Shown here in pieces: positions 26,990-48,300 of a stretch of DNA of 64,000 nucleotides. A program made the position numbers and the translations under genes. Position 1 is the stretch's first letter, and each line of letters opens with the position of its first letter. The stretch covers positions 11,350,914 through 11,414,913 of the forward strand of contig OZ024789.1 in NCBI GenBank assembly GCA_964017065.1. Direction: 5' to 3'. Source of the DNA: Haliclona indistincta (taxonomy: Eukaryota > Porifera > Demospongiae > Haplosclerida > Chalinidae). The notes under the pieces are model-generated. The model was not told the origin of the DNA and made no database searches. It saw nothing but the letters and a program-made list of their open reading frames with translations.

Positions 26990-28780
26990 TAGCATTGTCT
27001 CTATGACAAACTGTATCATGTTGATTCTATGTGTATAATACCTTGTGCGAAATTCACTCACATACATACAGTTGTGATTCCTCATGTTTTATACTTGTTG
27101 CACTATAAAAATTGATTCAAAAATCACGAGTGAAATTATTTGAATTTGCGTAGCATATTGATGGGCTAAACCTGTGATTTGTGATTGTAATAGACAGCTG
27201 AACTTTGCTAATCCTCTAAGACCAACATTTTCAGGATTGAATGTGATACTTGCTCAAATTTAAGTACAGTAGACTCTCACTAATCCGAACCTCACTAAAG
27301 CACAAACTATAAAACAACTCAGTTAGGATAATTATAATAATTATAGGGTACTCCTCTTGTTTCTTTCATATTCAATTAATCTGGAAGTTGATTTAGTCTA
27401 AATAAGCTGTGTTCTACCAAAAATCACACTTCTACTTAGTTCGGTGCAATTCGTTTGCAGCAGCTGATCGGGAAAGAAGAAAAGCTCTCTTTTGACTATA
27501 ATAGCAGTTCAACCACTCAGCACTCTAGCTCTCTCACTACACACTATAAAAGCTTCACTGATATCTATTTCACTTACTAGTTCACCGTGTATAGTCTTGA
27601 TACAAATTTATCATGACAGTCAGGCTGTAATTACAGAGCCGCACATTTAATTTGTGCACCATGTACCATAAGCAGTTGTGTGCCATGTAGTTGCACCACA
27701 GGAGGTCACTGAACACCTGTGCACTATAAGATGTGTCTAGCTGCCCCACAGATGGTCACTAGAAATACCACAGGGGGTCACTATTAGAGCCAGAACACCT
27801 GTGCACTAAGCAGTGTCTAGCTGCACCGCAGATGGTCACTGGAATCACCACAGGGGGTCACTAGTAGAGGTGGAACACCTGTGCAATAAGCAGTGTCTTG
27901 CTGCCCCACAGAAGGTTACAGGCTGACTCATGATCACCACCGGCCGGGGGTCACTGGTAGAGCAGGAATTCCAGCATTGACTAGCTGCCCCATGCACAGA
28001 GGGTCACTGATATAGCCCAGCAGGACATGTTATGTGCCCTGGCCTAAGCATTGTCTAGCTTGTGTATTACTAAACCAGTGTTGCTGCATTGGTCATGCAA
28101 GAGGCAGAACATCAGAACATTAAGCAGCTGAGTCCAAGCGGCCGCACAATGCATGAAACTCTTGGAATTCAGGCTAGAAACTCGCAGGAGTCCAACAGCT
28201 GCTGCATTTCCCACTTCCTCCATGTACCATACATAATATTTACTAACAAGTACACACATCCTGAACAAAACATACATATTTGAAAAACTGAGTCTCCATC
28301 TCTTTTAATACAATTCAGAGGGAATATACTGAGCGGGGCTATAGGGTCAGGTTTATGGTCCTCCTAACTTTTCCAGTGTTTCATATGCAGTGAACAAAGA
28401 ATTGACAGTTACATGTACCATTTGATTGCCATTGTTACAGTACCATTAGTGAGGGCCAGTGACCGGTGGTTCCATGTGGCAGTATGTACATGCACATGCT
28501 TATAATTATGTAGTTACAAAATAAGGCAACTTCAAAAGTATTGTATCTTTGTATTTATCGACATCTCTATAGTTTGAGGCTATGCCAGAATTCTGCATTG
28601 TTGCTTGCACTGAACACAGGTTTGCACACTCGCAAGATGGGAATTATCCCTCTGAAATGAGCACAAAAATGTAAACATGTTTTACAGAAATTTTTCGAAA
28701 ATCAATGCGGCACTGTACACATGAATGATTATTAACATACACAACTTCGTACAGTGGAGAATTTACTGTGTCTCATACAA
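26990..28780. repeat. Intergenic region between receptors 1 and 2
   Basis: No gene seen. The first ~300 bp are receptor 1 3' UTR-like, AT-rich sequence conserved after receptor 2 (37489-37790). Then come a CTCACTAATCCGAAC pogo-like scrap near 27270, a block shared by all copies (27340-27500), diverged ~58-bp repeats with GTGCACTA(T)AAGCAGTGT at about 27690-28050, and a ~700-bp unique block (about 28080-28780) nearly identical to 38560-39260 and 61600-62300. Confidence 0.75.
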
Positions 28781-28898
28781 GCATCGCGTATCAACATTGC
28801 GCTCGCTCAGGCTCGATCGTTGCATTAAAAACAAGCAGGTTTTTTCTACTAATTTCGATTCAGTCTGGTTTCCCAGCAAACTTGAGCACGGAGACGCA
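28781..28898 (+). promoter_or_regulatory. Conserved upstream block of receptor 2
   Basis: GCTCGCTCAGGCTCGATCGT followed by TGCATTAAAAACAAGCA and TTCAGTCTGG before the ATG at 28899; nearly identical to the blocks before receptors 3 and 4. Confidence 0.45.
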
Positions 28899-36406
<7,508 letters not shown>

Positions 36407-36410
<4 letters not shown>

Positions 36411-37300
36411 AGTTCTATTGAACACATACCCGTGCGCTGACTCATGCATGTAGAATAGCATTTGAGGAAGTCAGATTTGAGACTTTGTTCATATTTATAC
36501 TGTATGGTCATATTGTCGCTATTTCACATGTACATACTAGTGATTTTAAATGACTATAAACCAGTACTAGTACAATTTACTGGTATTGGAATGCTAAATT
36601 ATGAATTATATGAATTAAAATGCCAAACTGGTCATTGGTGAATGCTATTGCATAAGGAATGTGAATGTGAAGGAGTATAAAAGAGTGAAATATTTGAGCA
36701 CTACTCGAGCAGGTTCAGCATTTGAACTATTGTCAGGTGATAAGCTTCTTGAGGATGCTGTGATTCTGGTGGAAGATGAGATTGAGATCAGAAATGGAGT
36801 AATAACTAGTGTGTCATTGAAGTTGTCGCTTGTCAGCAGCAGAATGTTTTCTCTTTCGTTTAGTTTCCCGGTAAAAATGATTATCAAGGGCCCAAGAAAA
36901 GTACTGGAACTCTACTTACTTGAAGAATTCTTCAGATTCTACAGCCTCAAAGGGCCTTTAACAATGGCTTTCTCGTTCTCCTCGACATTATCAGTACTGC
37001 CGTATACACGAGCGCTCGCTCGTACGTACACGAGATTTCGGTTGGGCGATACGCCCACAATACCGTATATTGCTCTTAGAAGGCCATAGAGCTATTAGAA
37101 ACCATCGATTGGCCGCTCGATCAAGTCTCTCAGGACGCTGTAAAGGTCTTCGCAGGACTATAAATTCAGTAAACAGGCAGCAAAGTGCGTTTTTGTAGCG
37201 AATTTCGAGCGGTGAGAGGAAAACAAGCGTGTTTTTTGTCCACACACACACATATAGACGGACACAAACGCATAACCCTGGCGCATACTGCGCACGGGTA
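36407..37300. mobile_element. ~0.9-kb insertion in the last exon of receptor 2
   Basis: Compared with receptor 1 (CGCAAATAACTCACAAG near 26796), receptor 2 is split after CACAAA at 36406 and resumes ATAACTCACAAG at about 37301. Near its ends lie TACCCGTGCGC (36427) and its complement GCGCACGGGTA (ending 37300). I see no clean target duplication, and about 20 bp (36407-36426) outside the left inverted repeat are unexplained. Internally 36661-36822 reads open (VKYLSTTRAGSAFELLSGDK then EDAVILVEDEIEI), unrecognised and possibly a captured exon. Class uncertain. Confidence 0.65.
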
Positions 37301-37488
37301 ATAACTCACAAGACTCACAAACAGATGAAAAACTGAGCAACATCAATCAACTTATCTTGTCAGACAGCCCAGATCAAATAGCCTCTCCTTCTCCCGATCA
37401 TTCTCAGCTCTCTCCCAACGGGAGGCAGAAGGATCTGAATGGATCCTCGCAGCATCTTCTAATCTCAGACAGCAGTACTGTACTATAG
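37301..37488 (+). pseudogene. Displaced 3' part of receptor 2 last exon
   Basis: Still open and nearly identical to the receptor 1 tail: SQTDEKLSNINQLILSDSP, then SPSPDHSQLSPNGRQ, ending DSSTVL and TAG 37486-37488. It is cut off from the gene by the upstream insertion unless an unseen splice joins it. Its intact frame suggests the insertion is recent. Confidence 0.75.
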
Positions 37489-39262
37489 TAGCATTGTCTC
37501 TATGACAAACTGTATCATGTTGATTCTATGTGTATAATACCTTGTGCAAAATTCATTCACATATATGCACTTGTGATTCCTCATGTTTTATACTTGTTGC
37601 ACCATAAAAATTGATTTAAAAAATCACAAGTGAAAATTAATTGAATTTGCGTAGCATATTTATGGGCTAAACCTGTGATTTGTGACTGTATGCATTAGAC
37701 AGCTGAACTTTGCTAATCCTCCAAGACAAAAGTTTTCAGGATTGAATGTGATACTTGCTCAAATTTAAGTAGCTACAGTAGACCCTCACTAATCCGAACC
37801 TCACTAAAGCACAAACTATAAAACAACCCAGTTAGGATAATTATAATAATTATAGGGTGCTCCTCTTGTTTCTTTCATATTCAATTAATCTGGAAGTTGA
37901 TTTAGTCTAAATTAGCTGAGTTTTACCAAAAATCACATTTCTACTCAGTTTGGCGCAATTCATTTTTGCAGGTGCTCAGGAAAGAAGGAAAAGCTCTATT
38001 ATAACTATTATAGTAGTTCAACCACTCAGCACTCTAGCTCCGGCTCTCACTACACACACCTGTGCGTTATTATAAAAGCTTCACTGAGTGGTTCGCTGTG
38101 TATATGTAGTCTTTATACAAAGATATCTATTGCTAATGACAGTTAGCTAGAATGTCACTGACTTAGTCAGGATGTTCACTATCAGGACACTGCATGAACT
38201 GTCCCACTAACAGAGCTGCACATTTGTGCCCCATAAGCAGTTGTGTGCCATGTAGTTGCACCACAGGAAGTCACTGAACATCTGTGCATTATAAGCTGCC
38301 CCACAGATGGTCACTGCATGGCATCACCACAGGAGGTCACTGGTAGAGCCAAACACCTGTGCACTATAAGTAGTGTCTAGCTGTCCCACAGATGGTCACA
38401 GGCATCACCACAAGGGGTCACTGGTAGACCTGTGCACTATAAGCAGTGTCTAGCTGGCCCATGCACAGAGGGTCACTGATATAGCCCAGCAGGACATCAT
38501 GTGCCCTGGCCTAAGCATTGTCTAGCTTGTACACTACTAAGACCAGTGTAGCTGCCTTGGTCATGCAAGAGGCAGAACATCAGTGCACTAAGCAGCTGAG
38601 TCCAAGCGGCCGCACGATGCATGAAATTCTTGGAATTCAGGCTAGAAACTTGCAGGAGTCAAACAGCTGCTGCATTTAGAGATCTTCCCACTTACTCCAT
38701 GTACTACACCTGTTTACTATAACAAGTACACACAGCCTGAACAAAACATGTATATTTTGAGGATCCGAGTCTCCAGCTCTTTTAATACAATTCAGAGGGA
38801 ATATACTGAGCGGGGCTATACGGGGTCAGGTTTATGGTCCTCCTAACTTTTCCAGTGTTTCATATGCAGTGAACAAAGAATTGACAGTTACATGTATCAC
38901 TTGATTGCCATTGTTACAGTACCATCAGTAAGGGCCAGTGACCGGTGGTTCCATGTGGCAGTATGTACATGCACACGCTTATAATTATGTAGTTACAAAA
39001 TAAGGCAACTTCAAAAGTATTGTATCTTTGTATTTATCGATATCTCTATAGTTTGAGGCTGTGCCAGAATTCTGTATTGTTGCTTGCACTGAGCACAGGT
39101 TGCACACTCGCAAGATGGGAATTATGATCCGTCTGAAATGAGCACAAAAATGTAAACATGTTTTACAGAAATGTTTCAAACATCATTGCAGCACTGTACA
39201 CATGGATGAGTATTAACATACGCAACTTCCTACATTGGAGAATTTACTGTGTCTCATACAAG
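37489..39262. repeat. Intergenic region between receptors 2 and 3
   Basis: No gene seen. It repeats, in the same order, the region 26990-28780: 3' UTR-like sequence, pogo-like scrap CTCACTAATCCGAAC (about 37787), shared block, ~58-bp repeats (about 38230-38520) and the ~700-bp upstream block. Small indels separate the two. Confidence 0.78.
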
Positions 39263-39382
39263 CATCGCGTATCAACATCGCGCTCGCTCAGGCTCGATCG
39301 TTGCATGGCGTAATTAAAAACAAGCACGTCTTTTCTACTAATTTCAGTCTGGTTCCCCAGCGGACTTGAGCACGGAGACGCA
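39263..39382 (+). promoter_or_regulatory. Conserved upstream block of receptor 3
   Basis: GCTCGCTCAGGCTCGATCGT, TGCAT(GGCGTAA)TTAAAAACAAGCA and TTTCAGTCTGG before the ATG at 39383. A 7-bp insertion splits the GTTGCATTAAAA motif relative to copies 2 and 4. Confidence 0.45.
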
Positions 39383-42300
39383 ATGAGAGTCACCGTCTGC
39401 TTGCTGCTGCTGCTTTGCTTCGTCTCTTGTGCTGTCCTCTTCCAGAATGTCTCAGCGTCACTACCTAAGTGAGTTGTCTGATTGGTCACCTTGCCTTGCC
39501 TGACTGCCCTCTCTCTCTCGTAGGATAAATTTCGAGCAGAATAATTGTACCAATGATCCATCCCCGCCTGTTGTGCAACTTGCTGTGCGATCCAGAAGCG
39601 CTCTAGATCCTGCTCAGCCGTTCAGTGAATGGAGTTTACTCCACTACTACTCACGCGATTATAATGGTAAGGCTGCCATGTTTCAGTTTACTACAAAATT
39701 ATGTATACATGGGCTTATCAAATTAATTTTTATACAAGATTCATGAGAGCAAATAAGTTTGCATGTATAATGATGTACAACAATAATTATCTGGTTGTTG
39801 TGTTCATAACAAAGATCATATTAATCCCTACCCCTTCAATCTCAAGAGGTGGAATTTTAGAGCAGAGCCATCTTGTAAATCGTGCGGTAGCATGCAACCA
39901 CATTCTCTTCCTATGGCCGGAGGCTCTTCAGCAAGGACGGTACACATGGAGACATGACTGCACGTGCACTCCGTTCGCTGGTGCGTGACCATCTCAAAGA
40001 TGGAGTAGAACTGTACGCAGACCTCCCAGGGAGAATGCCTCTGACAACGCTAGTGGTACTACACCAGTCAATCTGATTGTTACCTCAGCCAGACCTGATA
40101 TGGTACTTGTTGAGAACCAAAGTTATAAAGCTGATTGAGCTGACAGTCCCACACAATTCGAAAGAGAGTATGCTCAAAGCTAAAGTTCTAAAAAGCTAAA
40201 AAAAACTATCAGAAAGTTTTGAGTGACTTTGATGTAAAGGCCTCTCAGCTGATCTCTATACTATTGAAATCGGATCTCTTGATCATTGGTTGCCCTCTTC
40301 CAGAACAGCCCTTTTGAAGGCTTTCCCATCACTCAAAAAAATCCGCAACATCTATTCTTGACTCAGCCTGGAAAAAAGTTGTGAGCGCCGGGCAGATTAT
40401 GTTACATGCAAAAACAGAACTAACATGATTTGATAGAGGTTGTTGCTGCGTCGACTAGACATTATCGTGTTGAGTAGTGAACTTTATAGAACTAACATGG
40501 TTGTCCTCACGTTGACTTTTATAGATTTATTTATCCCTGTAATGTTTTTGTATCCTGCACCCATGCCAAGGACATTATACTACTTTTTTCTGTGTCTATA
40601 TGTAACCTCGTGTCCTTGAGTCATTATTACTTCTCCTGTTCTCTCTTTTGCAATAATTTTTTGCTTTTAAATTACCACTTTTCACCACTGCAGGAATATG
40701 TGACTGTACTGAAGACTCTTTCACAGTTGACAGCAACACACAGTACCAGTTCAGGATTGAACTAAGCCGAGCTTCACCTTGTTATTGCATCAATACTGCA
40801 GACCTTGTTGGATTTACAGGACTTATGAGACTACTAAGTTTAGTATCTGCATTTACCTGGTATCATCAAGGAAGCAACTATGCAGTATCTGCTGATATTA
40901 GCCTCCTGTGTCCTTCAGACAGCGACACAAGTACATATCTTACTGAAATACTAGAAAATCCAAGTAATCCTCCACATATTCAAAAGCATGACTGTAACAG
41001 TGATGCATTCTGTCCTCACAACACCACTGATCTTGCTGTTGCTTACAAAGATACATTCAATGCTAGTAGCTGTACTACTGAGCACTGCTTCCCATTCAAA
41101 CCACTCAACAGAACTCTGATGTAAGTCAATTCATATTACTGTATCATGTAGCTCAATATCATTCCAAGTAGCAAATGTGCAATGGTAATCTTTGTCGCTC
41201 GGTGCATTACACCTTTTGCCGTTGATTTTGTTCAAGCATAACTGTACTCCATAGTAGGGCTGTATAATTGCGGCGCATTTTCTCATGTTCCATAGTTGTA
41301 CATTCCTACATAGGAATTGTTTCTGCAAAAATTGAATCTTTTGTGCATTGCATGTTTCATGTCTGTTTATGCATACAAGTGCTATTTACTATTATACAAA
41401 AGTTATATCTTATAGCTGTTACAAGATCTAGAACTACTACTAACCTATGATAATATCATTACTTTTATGATGCCTAGTACACGAAACATACCACCTCATC
41501 ATGTTCTATAATTGTTATGAACTTTGATAACTCCCTCACAGGCAAGCCTCCATCGACTTCTCTCTCATTCTTTCATTTGAAAATGCAACTAATTGCATTA
41601 AACTCGACAATATTAACAAAGGGATTCTATTCAAAGCTACTGATCATCTCAATTTTACAAAAAATCTTAATTTTTACTATAGCACAGCCACAGACTACAA
41701 TAATGACCCAGATATTGTCCCTATGGTAATAAATCATGGATCCATGGTCACTTTGAATCACTCTTCTAACATCTTCAATGTCACAGCAACTTTTAACGAT
41801 AGCATCGGCTTGAAAAATTATTCTAAAAATGGGAATGAAATTTTAAACCGAATATCTTCAATTTCATGGGAGCAGTACACAGTGAATATGTCTTCAGGAC
41901 AAGATTGCGACGTGTGGTCTTTAGACAATCTGGCTGTCACTGTACAGTACGAGAACTGTTCGCGAGAGGTTGTCAAGGAAGATTTTGAAGGAGATTTCAA
42001 GTAAGTGTAACACGTACATTCTCCCCTATTCTTTCCTTGATCTATTTTCTTTCCTTCCTCCCATTCCATCCCTTCTTTCTTTGCTGTCTCCCCTCCTTTA
42101 TCTGTTAATCTCTTGTTTTTAGAGAAACGGACTGGGAGCTAATGTTTACACAATTGTCCAATACTCCTTCCAACTGTACCAACAGCTCTGGTAGCTGTTT
42201 GTACTTCACTGGCAGAAATAATGTCACATATAAGACTGTTCGCAAAGCAACTACTCCTCCGCTTGATCTAAGACTGGTCCGAGCAGTCAAGCCACCACAT

Positions 42301-45300
42301 GTCCCACAGATGAACTATTCCTGCTATATGAACCAAACTAAAATGTATGAACATCTCATTTCCTTGTTGATTTTTCACTTGTTGCTTCTTGCTAAACCTA
42401 AAAATTTCTATTGACTGCTCTATCACTCACTTCTCGCCCCCTCTCTCTCTCTCTCTCCCTCCCTCTCCCCTCCTTCCTCCATCTCTCCCTATCTCCCTCC
42501 CCTCTTTCCCTTGTAGTGTGATCAAGTTCGATATAGCTACATCTGATTTTCACTACCCCACTCCCTGCACCGATCGAGACCCTAATGGAATCTTACTAAG
42601 CTTGAATGAGACTACCAACTTGGCGTATTTCGCTCCACTTGCTAACACTCAATGGGACAATTTTAATGCAGCAAACATCACGCTTAATGTTTCGAACACA
42701 TCTGTACCTATATGGTCACCTCATCTATCAGAAGTATTAACCGCATGTGTATCTAATAGTGCCATTGCCAAGAGAGAGATGCTAGATATTGTATGGAAAC
42801 AGGATCTTAATTTTACTGGACAAGATTACTGGTATCTTAGAATTCGAGAAGTGCGAATAGGAAATATCCCTCTTAAAATTACAGCAACGAATGATAGTGC
42901 CAGGTATGAATAGTGTTTGTATGTGCTGTTACATTATGTATCTTTTCTTGTTAGTTATAACGTGACACTAGTGAACTGTGTCGCTAGTCAAAACTACACA
43001 AAATGCAATGGAACTGGCACGTCACGATCCGTCACACTCTCTCTCAATCTGTACAAGATCCTTCCACCAGGTTCTGGTGGAAGGACCACTCAATCATCTT
43101 CAACTCCTATACGATCTCATACACCATCTACTACACAGTCTCCCCAACCAGTTCCTATAGAGGTGATAATAAATACGGTAAGTACCGAGACACACATGCA
43201 TGCTCTGTTTGTTTTGTACCGTCATTTACTATAATTGTTTGCAGACGAAGGGGAACCCTACAGCTGGACTCATGAAATATCTTGAACAGCAACAGGAGGG
43301 CTATAGCATTGCTCAACTCCAGGAGCTACTTCAAATAGCTTACAATGAACAGCCAAGAGAGGACATCAATGAAACATTCGTCAAGGTAGAGAGTATAGTA
43401 CTGTGGGAATTATGGTTATGAGTGAGTTTGGTTTATATGATATGCAGACATTTTTGAAAGTGTTTCAAACAGGCTCAATTCCCAGTCGCACTCCTGACCA
43501 GGTGAGATATCACTAAATTGTAGACTTCATACAAAATGCATTCAGTACTCAATTGCATTTATTTGATGCTTTTTGCAACACTGCAGAGTTAACCCTTTAA
43601 GGCCTATAGCGGCTATAGCCGCCATAATTGACTCCACCGACTCTAGACGTCATAAAAAGTGCAAAAAGTGCTCTAGAAAGGTCAAATCAAGTTTATTTGC
43701 AAAATATGACTTTAAATGAAAAAAACCACCTGTTTTTCGGCGCGCCCTCCCCACTTAAACGTATAGCACGGGGGAATTTAAAGGGGGGTGTCCCCCCGTT
43801 AACCCGGGGTTCGAAGGAGCGGAGCCCCTCGCCACTTTTGGCATTTTTAAGGCTTCAGGATAACCGGAAATGCATACTTGGGCATGAAATATGGTCTAAA
43901 CTATGCTGTTTGCTCACCTGGACACCACCAGGTTTTTGTATCAGTCGCAAGGGCTATATGAAGACCAAAATTGGCTGGAAAATGACGAGGTCGCAGCACT
44001 TAAGTGGCTTCAGTCCCGAAGTGGGAGTGGCCAACTCAGACTTTAGTACATGGTCGTAAACTTTGACATACCAGGAAACAACAGTGCTAGTTTGGAACAG
44101 CTAACGTACTGCATGTTGTATAAAAATGCAAGACTAACTGTCAGTTTAGAGCAAGTCGAATTTTCGTCAAAATAATTCAGTCACTAAAGAGTTAATGCAA
44201 TTGAACTAGTTCTATAGTAGGTTTTTTGGTGAATACTAGCTATTTTTTTCTTGGTCCTATAGGCTAACACAACAACTGCAGTTAATCTTTTAAAGCTCTT
44301 GGATGATGTAGCTCTCTCATTTGCTGACAATTCTGGTTTTGATGATTTATCAAACAACACTACTATCACACTGCAAGACTTGAGTACGCGAGTTAGTGTC
44401 TGTGTTATAGAGCAGTAACTCAGTGGTTTGTTGTGTACAGTATAAAGCAAGATTCACTCAATCAGGACTGGTGTCTGCTATAGAGCAGTAACTCAGTGGT
44501 TTGTTGTACAGTATAAAGCAAGTTTCACCCAATCAGGACTAGTGTCTGCTATAGAGCAGTAACTCAGTGGTTTGTTGTGTACAGTATAAAGCAAGTTTCA
44601 CTCATGCAATCAGGACTAGTGTCTGCTATAGAGCAGTAACTCAGTGGTTTGTTGTGTATAGCCTTTAACTTCCCAAGGTTTAAGGGTTCATTCATGAAAA
44701 CCAACCACGGAATGGTAACACGATTGACTGGATAATAGACCATGCATTCCTACATCAGTGGCTGCTTTACTGGCTATAAGCCAGGAATGCTGTTGTTGAC
44801 TGAAAGTCCATAATTATTATTAAGTGCAGCCACTGATGTAGGGATGCATGGTTTATTATCCAGTCAATCGTGTTAACATTCCATGCTAGTTCCTTGTTGG
44901 TTTACAATGTGGACTTCTTCATCCCTATACATCCTTTTGATTTCGTCAGAAATCATTAATTTTTTTGTGTCCTTGTTTCAGTGAGTTTCAAAGTTTGGGT
45001 GCAGTTCAAGTACTGAGTCTCTTTGTTTCCACCATTAGTTTGGTTTATTGCTGTTGTTGAAATTTTCTTTATGTGAGCTTTTGCTCATACTGAAACTAGC
45101 TCACCCAGCATGCATTCATGCATGCTGCATGCAAATGAGCTTGGTATACGGGCCCCACCCACTCTAGTTTGGACAATAAGGCTTTCCCAATAAGTGAATG
45201 GAATGTATGGGTGGAGTTAATTAAACGTGACGTCACTTCCGGAGTCTTTCTGCTGCTCCACAATGTAGTTTCGTCGTAGTGTCATCAGAATCTTGTCTAT

Positions 45301-48300
45301 AGCAACAGACTAAGTACCATTTCCGTATTATTATGCTGGATTATCATTGCCGATCGGCAATGATATGTAGGGATGACAGATGGCGGCTACAGTACTCATG
45401 TGTGAAAATGAGTTTTCGCACATATCTCTACTATTAAAGAAATTAAAAAGATTTCTATCGAAATCAAAAGGATGTAGTGATGAAGAAATCTACCACTAGT
45501 TCACAATGTAAACCAACAAGGAACAAGCATAGAATGGTAACACGATTGACCTGCTAACAGACCATAGATCCCTACATCAGTGGCTGCTGTGGCCAGACTA
45601 TAGCTAGTTAAGCTATTTACTGTTGACTGACACTTTGAATAGAATTCAGCTTGTGACAAAATATTGATCTTATGTACAGCCACTGATGTAGGGATCTATG
45701 GTCTGTTAGCAGGTCAATCATGTTACCATTCTATGCTTGTTCCTTGTTGGTTTACATTGTGAACCAGTGGTAGATTTCTTCATCACTACATCCTTCTGAT
45801 TTTGATAGAAATCTTTTTAATTTCTTGTTTGTGTCCTTTTTTCTTTTTAGTGAAGTGCAGTTCAATATCATGCATGTACGGAGAAGTCTTTGTTTCCACC
45901 ATTAGTTTAGTATTCCTGCTGTTGATGGCTTTTCTTAAACTTGTAGCTAAAATTGTTAAGCTGTACGTATCAGGTCTGCCTTGTCGCCTACGCATGCATG
46001 CATGCAGTGCATACGAGCCCCGCCCACACTTGTTTGTAGACCTACACGGCGGTTATAATTATCTGGCAAGTGCAGAATGGCGATCCTACACGAGCTTACC
46101 GTTCTTCGAAGACTCCAGACAAATGCCGGGTGTGTGTTCTCCGTGATAGTGATCCACACGGCGCAGCGATACTTTAGCTGCTTGGTCACGTGCGCTACCC
46201 ATTGCTTGGTCACGTGCGTATTGCGCAATCACATTAATCACCTTATAATGCTCTTTCAAGACCGACCTTTGGTGAGAGACTATGTCCTCATTGTGGCGAT
46301 AAAATTCCATCAAACTATTATGAACATCTGTTTTCAAGTCATCTACCTGAGTCAAAATACAGCACTGAGACCACAATACAATGGCTGGAGAACAAGAACT
46401 TTCATGATCTAATTAACCTTGCTGAGAAAATCTCATGTCTGAAGTTCACAGACTGACTCTATATTTTTTTATTTAGTTCTTGTTTTTGTCATTATTATCC
46501 CGTAGAGGGCAACAATAATAAACTTATAATCCTTCGCCGTCTATTTCTTCCAAAACTGATTTTAAATGACATTTAGAACACTCGGAATTGATTTCCAACA
46601 ACTTTGGAGCATTTCCAACAAGATTTTCAATTTTCAATGAAAAACGATTAATCACCTTATAATCCTTCGCCGTCTATTTCTTCCAAAACTGATTTTAAAT
46701 GACATTTAGAACACTCGGAATTGATTTCCAACAACTTTGGAGCATTTCCAACAAGATTTTCAATTTTCAATGAAAAACGATTAATCACCTTATAATCCTT
46801 CGCCGTCTATTTCTTCCAAAACTGATTTTAAATGACATTTAGAACACTCGGAATTGATTTCCAACAACTTTGGAGCATTTCCAGCAAGATTTACAATTTT
46901 CGATGAAAAACGATTAATGGCGTCTAACACTAAGTCTAAGCTGACAATGGATCACGATCGAGAAATCGCGGAACTTAGATCGCCGTTACGCTAAAAACAA
47001 AGCTCAAAAGGCACATGCCAGGAGAATTTCACGACTGTTCGTGGATGTTCTGGTCTCGGCACTGCTCGCGTAAAGGCGCTAGGCGAGTGGAAGAAAGCCA
47101 GAAGATTGTGTCTATCGACACCAATTCGTTGGTGTCAATAACGGCCACCAAAATGCTATTGACACCAACCTAAACCTTCGGTGTCAACTATAAATGCTTA
47201 TTTGTAGCAATCATTGGTCAGTAGGTTCCAGTGGCTCAACGGTATAGTACGGTGTCTAGTAATGCAATCGTTCAGGGTTCGATTCTCGGTAAAAGCATTT
47301 TTTGTTGGTTTTTTTTTGCAGAAAACTTCAGTTTTTATTAGCTGCTATGTTTTTAGCTCGAAGATCCTTAGTGAGGGCCAGAGACCCTGTTTAGAACGAC
47401 CCTCCAGACGATCCTTAGGCTTACCAAGGGCCGAAGGCCCGGGTTAGGACGACCCTCCCGACGATCCTTAGGCTTACCAAGGGCCGAAGGCCCGGGTTAG
47501 GACGACCCTCCCGACGATCCTTAGGCTTACCAAGGGCCGAAGGCCCGGGTTAGGACGACCCTCCCCACTTTGCACAATTAGGAGAAGGTTTTTTTAGGGT
47601 TTTGGGTTTAGGATTTAGGTTGGTGTCAATAGCGTTTCGGTGGCCATTGTTGACACCAACAAATTGGTGTCAATAGACACAGCCAAGAAAGAAAGAAGAA
47701 AACGAAGATGACGATACTCGATTTTCACCGTTTCCACGTTCGTCACTTTAGTAACAATCTCGAGCAATCTCCTTGCTACTGTAAGATGGGGCAACGCCAG
47801 ATAGCAGATTTAAGTGTCTAAAGACGTATAAAATTCAACAACAGGCGAAATATCAGCGTTTGAACGCTAACAAGAAAATTAAAAAGATTTCTATCGAAAT
47901 CAAAAGGATGTAGGGTTGTGAAATCTACCACTGGTCAACAATGTAAACTAACAAGGAACAAGCATGGAATGGTAACACGATTGACTTGCTAACAGACCAT
48001 AGATCCCTACATCAGTGGCTGCTGTAGTTGACTATAGCTAGTTCAGCTTAGCTTGTTGCTGTTGACTGACACCTGACGTGCATTCAGCTTGTGACAGCTT
48101 ATGTACAGCCACTGATGTAGGGATCTATGGTCTGTTAGCAAGTCAATCGTGTTACCATTCCATGCTTGTTCCTTGTTAGTTTACATTGTTGACCAGTGGT
48201 AGATTTCACAACCCTACATCCTTTTGATTTCGATAGAAATCTTTTTAATTTTCTTGTTTGTGTCCTTTCTTCTTTTTCAGTGAAGTACAGTTCAATATCA

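Noticed and set aside
43628..44059. 143-codon frame inside the TTAA-flanked element
   Set aside because: No transposase or other domain features; composition follows the GC-rich repeats of the element.
46086..46412. Overlapping frames on both strands in the segmental duplication
   Set aside because: They are not preserved in the second copy of the duplication (48415-48660), which argues against coding.
47405..47565. Possible CRISPR-like array (three ~54-bp repeats)
   Set aside because: Eukaryotic context; the units are contiguous with no spacers.
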